The translations under genes were made by a program, and so were the position numbers. From Betaproteobacteria bacterium (GTDB lineage: Bacteria; Pseudomonadota; Gammaproteobacteria; Burkholderiales; SG8-41): DNA of 64,000 bases. Within the stretch, counting starts at the first letter, position 1. Each line of letters starts with the position of its first letter. Under the pieces are notes generated by a model. The model was not told the origin of the DNA. It did not search any database and saw only the letters and a list, made by a program, of their open reading frames with translations. Where the stretch lies: positions 56,299-120,298 of the forward strand of contig JAKFYK010000009.1 of the NCBI GenBank assembly GCA_021730905.1, written 5' to 3'. Positions 41,062-49,919 of the stretch are shown one piece after another.

Positions 41062-42231
41062 TCACTTCGTCTGCGAAGTATTTGCCGGCACCCGCGCACG
41101 GCTTTGCAGATAACCGCCAAAAGCCAGTATGCCCGAATTCGACAGGAACACCGTCTTGAATCCGAACGCGGTGCCTACGCTTCCGAAGCATACCGGGATC
41201 ACGACGTGCGTGACGCTACGTAACGTTTTGTACAAACCGATAGCTTCCGCGATGCGGCCCGCCGGCGCCAGTACATACAGCAGCGACATGATCATCGGCT
41301 GGGCGCACCCCACACCGAGCCCGAGCAGAAAGGCAATCACTGCCAGCGCGTAGGCGTTCACGAAAAACGGCAGCAGCAGGTACGCCAGCGCCGCCACGAA
41401 AATGGCGGACGTGAGGATTGTGGCCTCCCTTAACTTTTTCGCCAAAAACGGAATCGCGGCGCGAATCACGAACGCCGCCAGCGCAACCATGCCCAGCACG
41501 GCGCCGATCGCGGACGCCGACAATCCGACCGCGTGGCCGTACACCGGCATATAAAACTGGAACAGATCCTGCGCCGAGCCGATGATGCCGCCGGCGATGA
41601 AGGTGGCGCGCAGCGCAGGTATGCGCCACAAGTCCAGCACACTCTTGGGCGTTTCGCTGCCGTTTTGGCCGGAGGCTTCCTTGGCGGTGCCCGGCAGCAG
41701 ACGCGGCCGCCACCACAGCAACGGGATCGGCAGCGCCACAAACAGCGCCAGCACCCAAAACACGCGCTGGTGTCCGATGGTATCAATCAATATTCCCGTG
41801 ATCAACGGACCCAGAAAATTGGCGGCCGACCAGCCCATGGTGATCAGTGCATAGTTGCGGGTGCGATGCTGCTTCCCGCCGACGCCGCCGACGGAAGCCT
41901 CGAGCGGAATGCCGAACACCAGATGACCCAGTCCGTTCAGAAACGCCAGCACACACAAGGCCGCTATCCCCGGCGATGCCAGCGGCAATAGCAGCGCCAC
42001 CATCATCATCACGGAACCCCAGATCATCGGCAGGTGCGGCGACACCCGGTCCGAAATTCTTCCAATCACGATCGACAGAAACATCGGGCACAGCGAATAG
42101 AGCCCGACAATCACGCCGACCATCAACTGGTTGGCCCCCAGTTCAAGCGCATACAGCGACACCGCGACACGGCTGCCCCCGAAGCCGATCTGGCTCAGCA
42201 CGGACAGCAGCACCACCAGATATATCGCCAT
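41062..42231 (-). CDS. Major facilitator superfamily transporter
   Basis: 389 residues with about 12 membrane helices in two halves separated by a hydrophilic loop (RLLPGTAKEASGQNGSETPK). The loop after helix 2, GRISDRVSPHLPM, is the MFS motif A region. The second half starts AGGIIGSAQDLFQFYMPVYG. Probably a proton-coupled exporter or importer of an organic compound; substrate unknown. No signal peptide and only a weak ribosome site at the ATG 42231. It sits 80 bp after an amidohydrolase gene and before the Thr-type hydrolase, forming a small catabolic or export cassette. Confidence 0.9.
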   Translation of the reverse strand: MAIYLVVLLSVLSQIGFGGSRVAVSLYALELGANQLMVGVIVGLYSLCPMFLSIVIGRISDRVSPHLPMIWGSVMMMVALLLPLASPGIAALCVLAFLNGLGHLVFGIPLEASVGGVGGKQHRTRNYALITMGWSAANFLGPLITGILIDTIGHQRVFWVLALFVALPIPLLWWRPRLLPGTAKEASGQNGSETPKSVLDLWRIPALRATFIAGGIIGSAQDLFQFYMPVYGHAVGLSASAIGAVLGMVALAAFVIRAAIPFLAKKLREATILTSAIFVAALAYLLLPFFVNAYALAVIAFLLGLGVGCAQPMIMSLLYVLAPAGRIAEAIGLYKTLRSVTHVVIPVCFGSVGTAFGFKTVFLSNSGILAFGGYLQSRARVPANTSQTK

Positions 42232-42311
42232 CGGCGGGCGCTGATCTACGCCGCAGCGCTCATCGCGAAAGCCGGCGCGATTTTTTCAATGACAGAACGC
42301 AGCCTTCCAAT

Positions 42312-43367
42312 TTATACCGCCAGCCGGTAAACCCGCGCCGCGGTATCGCGATACAGCGCCGCCTTCTCCGCTGGCGAGCAATTCTGCGTAATGCGCTTCA
42401 ATGCATTCCACAACACGCCGTAGCCGGTCGATTCCTTGTCCACCGGGAAATTGCTTTCCATCATGCAGCGGTTGGGGCCGAACAATTCAATGCAGGTCTC
42501 GACATAGGGACGCCACGCAGCAGCGAGTTCTTCAGACGAAGGCGGAATGTCGCGCAGATGAAAATCCCAGCCGCAATACGTCATGCCCAGGCCGCCGACC
42601 TTGACCGTGAGGTTGGGAAACTGTACGAGATTGCGCATATTTTCGCGCCACACCTTAAACACTTCGTCCCGATTTTCATGCGGCGCAATGCCGAGCAGAC
42701 CGCCGCAGTGGTTGAGAATCACGTTGGATTCCGGGAAAGCGCGCAGCAAATCCGCCGCGTCATCCAGTTGCGGATGAAACTGCCACGACTCGAACGATAG
42801 ACCCAACGGTTTGAGATGCGCGAAGCCCTTGCGGAACACTGGGTCGAGCACCTGATGGCGCGGCGGCTGGCGCCGGCCAAACTTCGCAGCGTTGCCGCTA
42901 TCCCATGTCACGCCGTGGCGGATGCCGCGAAAGCGCCCGTTGCCCGCCGCGATCAGCGCTTCCAGCACCGGCCGCGCGCCATCGCCTAACGTCAGGTCGG
43001 CATGGCCAATGATGCCCGCACACAACTTCGCTTTCCCATATTTTCCGCTCGCGCTCATCGCGGCGATGCCATTGACGAACTCCACCTCGCCCACCGGCTT
43101 CATCGCTGCGGGACCATCGGCGCGAAACATGGATCCGCATTCGATGAACACCGTGGCGACGACGTTATGGCCGGAATACACATCTTCGGCCAGTTCATGG
43201 ATCAAATAACGGCCAAGGTCTTTATCCCACGCGTGATGATGCGGATCGACAATCGGCAACTCGGGTTCCAGCGCCTGCTCCTGGCGCTTGTTGGTCCATG
43301 CGGTGCGCTCGGTTTCCGTGCGAAATGTGCTGCCCCGAAATTCCTTCGATACATTGTGCTGGGCCAT
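42312..43367 (-). CDS. Amidohydrolase 2 family protein (dicarboxylate lactonase-like)
   Basis: 351 residues from the ATG at 43367 after TTGGAGAATGAC. PIVDPHHHAWDKDLGRYLIH gives the first metal-site histidines (43-45). GIRHGVTWD, FESWQFHPQLDDAADLLRAF, VILNHCGGLLG and MMESNFPVD supply the remaining TIM-barrel positions, the last with Glu-Ser-Asn where ACMSD enzymes have GSDxP. This resembles the pyrone-dicarboxylate/gluconolactone-type branch. The reaction may be lactone or amide hydrolysis. Divergent from a Bug gene (70 bp), and heads the cassette with MFS, hydrolase, Bug and SDR genes. Confidence 0.88.
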   Translation of the reverse strand: MAQHNVSKEFRGSTFRTETERTAWTNKRQEQALEPELPIVDPHHHAWDKDLGRYLIHELAEDVYSGHNVVATVFIECGSMFRADGPAAMKPVGEVEFVNGIAAMSASGKYGKAKLCAGIIGHADLTLGDGARPVLEALIAAGNGRFRGIRHGVTWDSGNAAKFGRRQPPRHQVLDPVFRKGFAHLKPLGLSFESWQFHPQLDDAADLLRAFPESNVILNHCGGLLGIAPHENRDEVFKVWRENMRNLVQFPNLTVKVGGLGMTYCGWDFHLRDIPPSSEELAAAWRPYVETCIELFGPNRCMMESNFPVDKESTGYGVLWNALKRITQNCSPAEKAALYRDTAARVYRLAV

Positions 43368-43437
43368 GTCATTCTCCAATGCGTTTGTGAACGACGGCCA
43401 TTGTGTCAGAATCAGGAAAATGGTGGGGAGAGTCATC

Positions 43438-44397
43438 ATGAGATGGACTGCCGGCTTAATTGCAAGCATCGTGATGCTGCTGCTGGGCGCAGCCGGCGCG
43501 GAAGCGCAGTATCCTACGCGGCCGATACGCGCGGTGGTGCCGTTTCCCGGCGGCGGCGGACCGATGAATATCGCAGGACGCGTGGTACAGACCATGAACA
43601 CTGTGCTCGGCCAGCCCATCGTGCTCGACAATCGGCCCGGCGCGGATGGCGCGATCGGCGCAGACATCGTGATCAAATCGGCACCCGACGGACACACGCT
43701 GTTCATCGCCAGCAACAGCGCGATGTCGGGCCTGCCGCATTTGCGCAAAAACCCGCCGTACGATCCGGTAACGGCGTTTGCGCCCGTGGGCTTCATTGGC
43801 CGCATCACCTTCATGCTGATTGTCCATCCGACATTGCCGGCAAAGTCAGTAGGCGACCTCATCAAGCAGGTGCGCGTGGCGCCGGGCAAATTCTCCTATG
43901 CGAGTGGCAACGTCAGCGGCATGGTGATGATGGCGACCTTTGCGAAAATGCACGGACTCGACATGCTGCACGTGCCGTACAAGGGCGACGCCGCCGCTTT
44001 AGCCGATTTCGGCGCTGGACGGGTGCAGACCATGTTTGGGGCCACGGGCTTTCTCGGTCTGATCCGCGACGGACGGCTGCGCGCGCTAGCCGTCCCGCTG
44101 CCCAAACGAAGCCCGCTGCTGCCGGACGTGCCCACGCTGGAGGAAGCCGGCGTCGCGCCGATCCCCTTGCAGGTGTGGGCGGGGCTGTTTGCGCCAGCAC
44201 GCACACCGAAAGAAATCGTTGCGCGGCTCAACCGCGAGTTGAACACCGTGCTGCGCAGCACGGACGCGCGCATGCTGTTCGATCGTGAAGGCCTGGTGCC
44301 GCAAGAAATGACTTCTGACGAGCTCGCCGCTCATGTCAAAACCCAGCTCGATGTTTGGGGCCGCGCGATCCGCGACGCAGGCATTCCGCAGGACTAG
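43438..44397 (+). CDS. Bug/TctC-type periplasmic solute receptor
   Basis: 319 residues from the ATG at 43438 after GGGGAGAGTCATC. The frame extends upstream over the divergent amidohydrolase start but has no signal there. Signal MRWTAGLIASIVMLLLGAAG to EAQ, mature YPTRPIRAVVPFPGGGGPMN. The loop is IVLDNRPGADGAIGADIVIK. HVPYKGDAAALADFGAGRVQ and LPDVPTLEEAGVAPIPLQVW follow. Convergent with the receptor that ends at 44432. Confidence 0.93.
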   Translation: MRWTAGLIASIVMLLLGAAGAEAQYPTRPIRAVVPFPGGGGPMNIAGRVVQTMNTVLGQPIVLDNRPGADGAIGADIVIKSAPDGHTLFIASNSAMSGLPHLRKNPPYDPVTAFAPVGFIGRITFMLIVHPTLPAKSVGDLIKQVRVAPGKFSYASGNVSGMVMMATFAKMHGLDMLHVPYKGDAAALADFGAGRVQTMFGATGFLGLIRDGRLRALAVPLPKRSPLLPDVPTLEEAGVAPIPLQVWAGLFAPARTPKEIVARLNRELNTVLRSTDARMLFDREGLVPQEMTSDELAAHVKTQLDVWGRAIRDAGIPQD

Positions 44398-44406
44398 AAT
44401 CTTTCT

Positions 44407-44435
44407 CATAAGCATTTGTTTTTAAACATATTTAC
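44407..44435. repeat. AT-rich intergenic element, copy 6, between convergent genes
   Basis: TAAGCATTTGTTTTTAAACA then TATTTAC lies between two gene 3' ends and overlaps the stop of the minus-strand gene. A promoter role here is unlikely. Confidence 0.6.
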
Positions 44436-45397
44436 TTGGAAAGACCCAGTTCTCCCAGAAACACCTTGAGCGCGGCGTTATCCTTGTCCATGAACTGACG
44501 CATTTGCTGCGCGCTCATCAGTTCCGCGCTCCAGAAATTTTTCTCGATGTCCTGTTTCCATTCATCGGCCTCGGTCATGCGCTTTAACGTGCGTTCCCAG
44601 TACGCGACTTGAGCCTCGCTTGTACCCTTGGGCGCCACCACGCCACGCCATTGCGATACCACGGCGTCGTAGCCCTGCTCGCGCCACGTCGGCACATCGG
44701 CGAGCACACCGCCGAGCCGTTTCGGTGCAGACACGGCGAGCGCGCGCACCTGTCCCTGCGCGATCAGTTGCGCTCCGAGCGCGGCGGTCACCGGCACCAC
44801 ATCGACGTGTCCGCCCATCATCGCCGCCAGCGACGCCGAGCCGGCGTTGAACACCACATTCTTCAGCGACTTGATGTCGAGTCCGCCGGCCTTCAATGCC
44901 ACCGCTACCGCCTGATGATTCGGATTGCCGAGGCTGGTCGCAATGCCGAAGCTGTAGCCCGCGGGATTCTTCTTCACGCTCTCGATGAGATCCTTGCCGC
45001 CCTTGATCGGTGAATCGGGCTTGACGGTGACGACCAGGTATTCGCCAAACAAATGTGCGACCGGCGTGAATTCCGTGTAGCTCGGTCCGCGCCCGGCAAT
45101 ATGGTTGGTGAGCAGCGCCTTCGAGGCGATCATCAACGTGTGTCCGTCGCCGGGCCGCGTGTTGAGATAGGAGTACGCCACCACGCCGCCGCCGCCGAGC
45201 TTGTTGCTCACGGCCACCGGCACGTCGATGTGTTTTTTGTCCTGCAGAATGGCTTGCATCACGCGCGCGGTACGGTCGGGTCCGTTGCCCGGCGGCGTAT
45301 TGACCACGATCTCCACAACTTTTTCGGGTTTCCAGTCGGCGGCAAAGCCATGCGTGATGCCGAGCGACACCAGCAGAATTGCGATGATCACACGCAT
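44432..45397 (-). CDS. TctC-like solute receptor of a divergent subclass
   Basis: 321 residues from the ATG at 45397 after AAGAGGACGAATC. Signal MRVIIAILLVSLGITHGFAA, then DWKPEKVVEIVVNTPPGNGP. Like the receptor at 15348-16382 it lacks the DNRxG loop and has VAVSNKLGGGGVVAYSYLNT instead. Later: IKSLKNVVFNAGSASLAAMM and VPTWREQGYDAVVSQWRGVV. Both members of this subclass also end a short enzyme run. It starts 11 bp after the muconate-lactonizing-type gene and so may recognise that enzyme's substrate family, for example a sugar acid or cyclic acid (inference). Confidence 0.88.
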   Translation of the reverse strand: MRVIIAILLVSLGITHGFAADWKPEKVVEIVVNTPPGNGPDRTARVMQAILQDKKHIDVPVAVSNKLGGGGVVAYSYLNTRPGDGHTLMIASKALLTNHIAGRGPSYTEFTPVAHLFGEYLVVTVKPDSPIKGGKDLIESVKKNPAGYSFGIATSLGNPNHQAVAVALKAGGLDIKSLKNVVFNAGSASLAAMMGGHVDVVPVTAALGAQLIAQGQVRALAVSAPKRLGGVLADVPTWREQGYDAVVSQWRGVVAPKGTSEAQVAYWERTLKRMTEADEWKQDIEKNFWSAELMSAQQMRQFMDKDNAALKVFLGELGLSK

Positions 45398-45408
45398 GAT
45401 TCGTCCTC

Positions 45409-46539
45409 TTAGATGTAACACGGCCCCGGTATACCGGGTAGTTTGGCAAACAACGATTCATCGACTTCAAACCCCAACCCCGGTGCCTCCGACGGCTCAA
45501 TGTAACCGTCAACCACCTTAGGCTGGCCGCTGCACAACTCGTCGCGGAATGGGTTATGTGCGGAGCAGTCGCTTTCGTAGATCAACGCATTGGACGTTGC
45601 ACACAGCAGATGCACGCATGCAGCGGAATCGATCGCGCTCATGCCGACGTGCGGCGCAAACGCGCGGCGAAACGCCGCGGCGAGATCGGCGATTTTCTTG
45701 CACTCGGTGATGCCGCCCGCCTTGCATGGATCGGGCTGAATGATGTCAACAGCTTTGGTCTCCAGCAGTTGCCGCGCCTGGTAGCGCAGAAAGTGATTCT
45801 CGCCTCCCGCCAGCGGCACGTGCGTGCGCGCGTTGAAGTGCGCATAGTCGGCGATCGCATCCGGAGCAAACGGCTCTTCGATCCAGAACACGCGGCATTC
45901 CTCGAAACCCGGCAGCGCGCGCTGCAGATCAAGATAGGTATAGCGCGTGTTGATGTCCACTGCGATATCGATGGCGTCGCCCAAGCCCTTGCGCACCGCG
46001 CGCACGCGCTCGAGATCGTTTTTCACGCTGTCGCCCATGCGCAGCTTGAGCGCGGTGTAACCTTTATCGACGAAACTCTGCGCTTCTTCCAGCAACGCGG
46101 GCGGCGGTTTGAAACCCATGCACACGCCGCCGGCGTAGGCGCGCGTCTTCTTGCGCGCACCGCCGAGCAAACGATACACCGGCTGCTTCAACGCCTTGCC
46201 GCGCACATCCCACAACGCGACATCAACACCCGACAGCGCCTTGTACAGCGCGTTGCCGGGACCGTGGGTCTGACCTTGCTTGAGATAAATGCGGTTCCAG
46301 ATTTCCTCGACCTCCATCGCGTCGCCGCCGACCACGACAGGCGCGAGATTCTGGTTCACCAGATCCGCCACCAGCGTGGGCGCCAGCGCGTGATGCGCCT
46401 CGCCATAACCCATGATGCCGTCTTCGGTTTTCACGCGCACGATCACCGTGTCTTTTTTGATCGGCTGCCCCACGCCGCGGCGCGGCGCGTTGTCGAGTTT
46501 GAAAGAAAGGGCAAAGGCTTTGACTTCAGTGATTTTCAT
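45409..46539 (-). CDS. Mandelate racemase/muconate lactonizing enzyme family protein
   Basis: 376 residues of the enolase superfamily. N-terminal capping domain MKITEVKAFALSFKLDNAPR, then the barrel: Lys-x-Arg base motif in ALKLRMGDSVKND, metal ligands in IAVDINTRYTY (Asp), FWIEEPFAPD (Glu) and LAGGENHFLR (Glu), and the His base in FAPHVGMSAIDS. This pattern suits racemases, sugar-acid dehydratases and cycloisomerases; the substrate is not readable. It lies between a GNAT gene (22 bp upstream) and a TctC-like receptor. Confidence 0.92.
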   Translation of the reverse strand: MKITEVKAFALSFKLDNAPRRGVGQPIKKDTVIVRVKTEDGIMGYGEAHHALAPTLVADLVNQNLAPVVVGGDAMEVEEIWNRIYLKQGQTHGPGNALYKALSGVDVALWDVRGKALKQPVYRLLGGARKKTRAYAGGVCMGFKPPPALLEEAQSFVDKGYTALKLRMGDSVKNDLERVRAVRKGLGDAIDIAVDINTRYTYLDLQRALPGFEECRVFWIEEPFAPDAIADYAHFNARTHVPLAGGENHFLRYQARQLLETKAVDIIQPDPCKAGGITECKKIADLAAAFRRAFAPHVGMSAIDSAACVHLLCATSNALIYESDCSAHNPFRDELCSGQPKVVDGYIEPSEAPGLGFEVDESLFAKLPGIPGPCYI

Positions 46540-46561
46540 AGATGGGTTTGCATGTATTTAT

Positions 46562-47065
46562 TCAATCAACTCCTTCGAGTAACTTTGCCATGCAGATCAG
46601 GTCTTCATAATTGCCGTCGAGGCGCACGCCGCGCCGCTTCACGCCTTCGACTACGAAACCCATTTTCTCGTAAAGCCGCTTGGCGCGCACGTTGTGTTCG
46701 CGCACCGTGAGTTCCACGCGCGTCAGTCCGGTTGTCCTGGCGGCATCGAGCGCCGCAACCATCAGCGCCTCACCCACACCCTGCTCGCGATAGCCGTCAA
46801 GCACGCCCATGCCCAGAACGCCGGAGTGCGCGAACAGCGCGCGATGCAAGGAACTGATATCACACCAGCCGATCACGCGCTCTCCCTCCAGCGCCACAAA
46901 ATACGGACGGCCATCACGGATACTGTCCAGAACAAAACACCGCACTTCCTCCAGCGGCGGTGCTTCGAGCATCGCCAGATACAACCGTTCGCGCACAACG
47001 GTGTCCAGCGTTTCGCGGAAGCTTGCAATATGAGCTTCAGCAATCGGAACGACAGGATGTTTCAT
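46562..47065 (-). CDS. GNAT family N-acetyltransferase
   Basis: 167 residues. The acetyl-CoA binding motif A is GVLGMGVLDGYREQGVGEAL (Q-x-x-G-x-G/A), followed by MVAALDAARTTGLTRVELTV and the C-terminal strand RLYEKMGFVVEGVKRRGVRL. The N-terminal part (RPYFVALEGERVIGWCDISS) is typical of RimI-like enzymes. It would acetylate an amine on a small molecule or protein. It heads the three-gene run with the enolase-superfamily enzyme and the TctC-like receptor; a link to their pathway is not evident. Confidence 0.88.
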   Translation of the reverse strand: MKHPVVPIAEAHIASFRETLDTVVRERLYLAMLEAPPLEEVRCFVLDSIRDGRPYFVALEGERVIGWCDISSLHRALFAHSGVLGMGVLDGYREQGVGEALMVAALDAARTTGLTRVELTVREHNVRAKRLYEKMGFVVEGVKRRGVRLDGNYEDLICMAKLLEGVD

Positions 47066-47226
47066 CTGTAAACGATAACCGAGCCGCCATTGACGTGCCA
47101 GTTTTTTACGCGGCCACGTGCCGGTCGTGCCGGCCCGAATTCCATTATCTGGCCGCAGCAGGCGTTTTTTTCACGCTATTCCGCACATTGGGGACTTGAG
47201 AGTAAAATGATCCCGTTTGAGTCCTC

Positions 47227-47246
47227 TTGACGTATCTTGACGTATT
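47227..47246 (+). repeat. Tandem 10-bp repeat (TTGACGTAT) before the class II aldolase gene
   Basis: TTGACGTATCTTGACGTATT, 50 bp before the ATG. TTGACG resembles a -35 box repeated twice; the best -10-like TATCTG is only 15 bp from the second copy, so promoter activity is uncertain. Confidence 0.4.
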
Positions 47247-47296
47247 GCCCGGCCCACTATCTGACAATTTGCCACTCCACCTTACAGGGAGACCGC

Positions 47297-48085
47297 ATGA
47301 ACGCACCGCTCACCGCAGCACCCAAAATCGAATGTTCACCCGAAGAATGGGAAGCCCGTGTAGACCTCGCCTGCGCCTACCGCGCGGTGTCACAGATGGG
47401 CTGGCACAACAGCATTATTTACAACCACATTTCGATGCGCGTGCCGGGCACGAAGTCGCACTTCCTGATCAACCCGTTTGGCCTGATGTATCACGAAATC
47501 ACCGCGTCGAACCTGCTCAAAGTCGATATCGACGGCAACAAGATCGTGCCATCACCGCACCCGATGCTGATGGCGGGTTTCGTGGTGCATCGCTCGATCC
47601 ACATGGCGCGTGACGACGCCCATGCGGTAATCCACACCCACTCCAGAGCCGGCGTCGCCGTGGCGTGCCAGAAACAGGGCCTGCTGCCGATCAATCTCGG
47701 CGCCATGCATTTGCACGACAAGATCGCCTACTATGACGTCGAAGGCGTCACCAACGACGCTGAGGAAAGCGATCATATCGCCCAGGCGCTCGGCAACAAG
47801 AACGTCGCCATACTGCGCAACCACGGCCTGCTCACCTGCGGCCCGACCATGGGACATGCGTTCCACCTGATGCGCCGGCTCGAAAGCGCTTGCGAAATCC
47901 AGGTGATGGCGCAATCCGGCGGCGCGGAACTGATTTTCCCGCCGATGGAAGTGATACAAAAAACTTCCCAGCAGACCACGCAGCTGGTGCAGAAAAAAGA
48001 AATCGATAAATCCGACGGCCCGGCAATGCTGTGGGCAGCGGTACGGCGCTGGATGGCGCAGATCGATCCGAGCTACATGGATTGA
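47297..48085 (+). CDS. Class II aldolase/adducin family protein
   Basis: 262 residues from the ATG at 47297 after AGGGAGACCGC. DLACAYRAVSQMGWHNSIIY then NHISMR, the metal site HTHSRAGVAVACQ and NHGLLTCGPTMGHAFHL. It is clearly paralogous to the class II aldolase at 18072-18839 (SPEEWEARVDLACAYRA against SAEEWEMRVNLAAAYRC). The C-terminal ILE-type tail ends RRWMAQIDPSYMD. The stop overlaps the next gene's ATG (TGATG), so the following Bug receptor is translationally coupled to it, a direct link between receptor and enzyme. Confidence 0.92.
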   Translation: MNAPLTAAPKIECSPEEWEARVDLACAYRAVSQMGWHNSIIYNHISMRVPGTKSHFLINPFGLMYHEITASNLLKVDIDGNKIVPSPHPMLMAGFVVHRSIHMARDDAHAVIHTHSRAGVAVACQKQGLLPINLGAMHLHDKIAYYDVEGVTNDAEESDHIAQALGNKNVAILRNHGLLTCGPTMGHAFHLMRRLESACEIQVMAQSGGAELIFPPMEVIQKTSQQTTQLVQKKEIDKSDGPAMLWAAVRRWMAQIDPSYMD

Positions 48086-49077
48086 TGCTGTCATCAGCAG
48101 CAACGCAATGGGTCGCGGCCGCCGTGTTTCTGGCGGCCGCGCCCGTTTTTGCACAGCAAAAACCTTCGGGCCTGCCGGGGCAGTACCCGAACAAGCCGAT
48201 ACGCGTCATCGTGCCCGCCTCGCCGGGCGGCGGTACGGATATCGTCTCGCGCATCGTCGCACTGCGCCTCAGTGAGCGCTGGGGAAGCGCCGTGATTATC
48301 GAGAATCGCGGCTCGGCGGTCGGCGGCATCATCGGCATGGACATTGCGTCGAAAGCCACGCCCGACGGCTACACGCTGCTGGCGGTGTCGGCGAGCGCGG
48401 TGTTGAACGCCGCGCTGGTGAACAAAACCGCATACGACCAGCGCGTCGCCTTCGTGCCCATCGTGCAATTGACCACGCAGCCGTATCTGCTGGCCGTCCC
48501 CTCGTCATTGCCTGCGCAATCGGTGGCGGAACTGGTTGCGTTGGCCAAAGCCAAACCCGGCGCGCTCAATTACGGATCGGCCGGAAACGGCACGATGTCG
48601 CATCTCGGCGGAGAACTGTTCAATTCGCTGGCGGGCGTGGACATCGCACACATCCCCTACAAAGGCACCGGCCCGGCGCTTACCGACCTGCTCGGCGGGC
48701 AGGTGCAATTTCTGTTTGCCGGCGGCATTTCGGTTATGCCGCAAACCAAAACCGGCAGGCTGCGCGTGCTCGGCCACAGCGGGCTTGCGCGCACACGGCT
48801 GCTGCCCAACGTGCCGACCATTTCGGAATCCGGCCTGCCCGGATTCGAACTCAACGGCTGGTACGGCTGGCTTGCACCTGCGGGCACGCCGCCGGCGATC
48901 GTGCAGGCGCTCAACCGCGAAGTGGTGCAGATTTTGCGCGCGCCCGACATGCTGGAAAAATTCGCCGGCGACGGCTCCGAACCCGCACCCGGAACGCCCG
49001 AACAACTGCGCGAACTGTTCAACCGTGACATCGACAAATGGACCAAACTGTTCGCGCGGATGAAAGTGAAGCTGTAA
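48085..49077 (+). CDS. Bug/TctC-type receptor translationally coupled to an aldolase
   Basis: 330 residues from the ATG inside TGATG at the aldolase stop. Signal MLSSAATQWVAAAVFLAAAP to VFAQ, then a Gly/Pro spacer and GQYPNKPIRVIVPASPGGGT. Loop VIIENRGSAVGGIIGMDIAS, which has an extra Val and Glu-Asn in place of Asp-Asn. HIPYKGTGPALTDLLGGQVQ and LPNVPTISESGLPGFELNGW follow. The coupling implies fixed stoichiometry or shared function with the aldolase. Confidence 0.93.
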   Translation: MLSSAATQWVAAAVFLAAAPVFAQQKPSGLPGQYPNKPIRVIVPASPGGGTDIVSRIVALRLSERWGSAVIIENRGSAVGGIIGMDIASKATPDGYTLLAVSASAVLNAALVNKTAYDQRVAFVPIVQLTTQPYLLAVPSSLPAQSVAELVALAKAKPGALNYGSAGNGTMSHLGGELFNSLAGVDIAHIPYKGTGPALTDLLGGQVQFLFAGGISVMPQTKTGRLRVLGHSGLARTRLLPNVPTISESGLPGFELNGWYGWLAPAGTPPAIVQALNREVVQILRAPDMLEKFAGDGSEPAPGTPEQLRELFNRDIDKWTKLFARMKVKL

Positions 49078-49162
49078 GCGCACAGCCGCCGTCGCGCGCT
49101 TACGCGCACACGCGCTAGAATCCGCCGTTCGATCTCCATCCCGTATCAACAAAGGAATCCGC

Positions 49163-49843
49163 ATGACTGCATCGCACAGCGCTCCGCCGCAAACCCTCGA
49201 CCGTGATCTCGAAGTCGCTCCCGGCGAATGGCAAGCCCAGGAGTTTTATTACCTGATGACCGCACTGGTAATCCCCCGTCCCATCGGCTGGATTTCCACA
49301 ATTTCCGCCAAAGGCGTGAGCAATGTCGCGCCGTATTCGTATTTCAACATGATGGGCAATGACCCACCGTATGTCGCGTTCGCCTCCACCGGCATCAAGG
49401 ACAGTCTGCGCAACCTGCGCGAAGTGCCGCAGTTCGTCGCCAACATCGTCACCATGCACGTGCTGGAAAAAATGAACTTCACCTCGACTGATTTCCCGCA
49501 CGATGAAAGCGAATTCGGCTGGGCCGGGCTTACCGCCGCACCGTCGGCCAAAGTAAAGCCGTTTCGCGTGCTCGAAGCCAAAGCGCATATCGAATGCGAG
49601 GTAAAACAAATTATCACCGACCACAACACCAACATCGTGTTGGGGCGCATCGTGCACACGCACGTCACGCCATCGGTATGGAAAGACGGGCGCATCGATC
49701 CGCGCCTGCTCGATCCGGTATGCCGCTTGTCCGGCTCCGGTTACGCGCAGCTTGGCGAACTGGTCAACGTCGCGCGGCCGTTCTGGAAAGACGTGAAGAG
49801 CACGCAGGGGCAGGAAGCGATGCCCAAGGCGGTCAGGCGCTGA
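49163..49843 (+). CDS. Flavin reductase-like (FMN-binding split barrel) protein
   Basis: 226 residues, no signal. FYYLMTALVIPRPIGWISTI, SNVAPYSYFNMMGNDPPYVA and STGIKDSLRNLREVPQFVAN are the FMN-binding split-barrel motifs, with the P-R-P-I(A)-W pattern shared by the DIM6/NTAB group. GRIVHTHVTPSVW and LLDPVCRLSGSGYAQLGELV end the domain. It may be a flavin reductase for a two-component monooxygenase or an uncharacterised FMN oxidoreductase; no monooxygenase gene adjoins. It is 85 bp after one Bug gene and 76 bp before another. Confidence 0.88.
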   Translation: MTASHSAPPQTLDRDLEVAPGEWQAQEFYYLMTALVIPRPIGWISTISAKGVSNVAPYSYFNMMGNDPPYVAFASTGIKDSLRNLREVPQFVANIVTMHVLEKMNFTSTDFPHDESEFGWAGLTAAPSAKVKPFRVLEAKAHIECEVKQIITDHNTNIVLGRIVHTHVTPSVWKDGRIDPRLLDPVCRLSGSGYAQLGELVNVARPFWKDVKSTQGQEAMPKAVRR

Positions 49844-49881
49844 TGCGCTATAGTTCACAGGCTGTCATCCTGAAATTTTTA

Positions 49882-49903
49882 TAAGTATTTGTTTTTAAAT
49901 ACT
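49882..49903. repeat. AT-rich intergenic element, copy 7 (closest to consensus)
   Basis: TAAGTATTTGTTTTTAAATA then CT; AAATTTTTA precedes it. It is 17 bp before the ATG of the Bug gene at 49920. Almost identical to the copy at 61601-61622. Confidence 0.65.
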
Positions 49904-49919
49904 TTTTATGAGGTGATTC

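Noticed and set aside
44407..44435. AT-rich element as promoter of an adjoining gene
   Set aside because: It lies between two gene 3' ends, and no gene starts there on either strand.
47227..47246. Tandem TTGACGTAT as a confirmed double -35 promoter
   Set aside because: No -10 box at normal spacing; kept only as a repeat.
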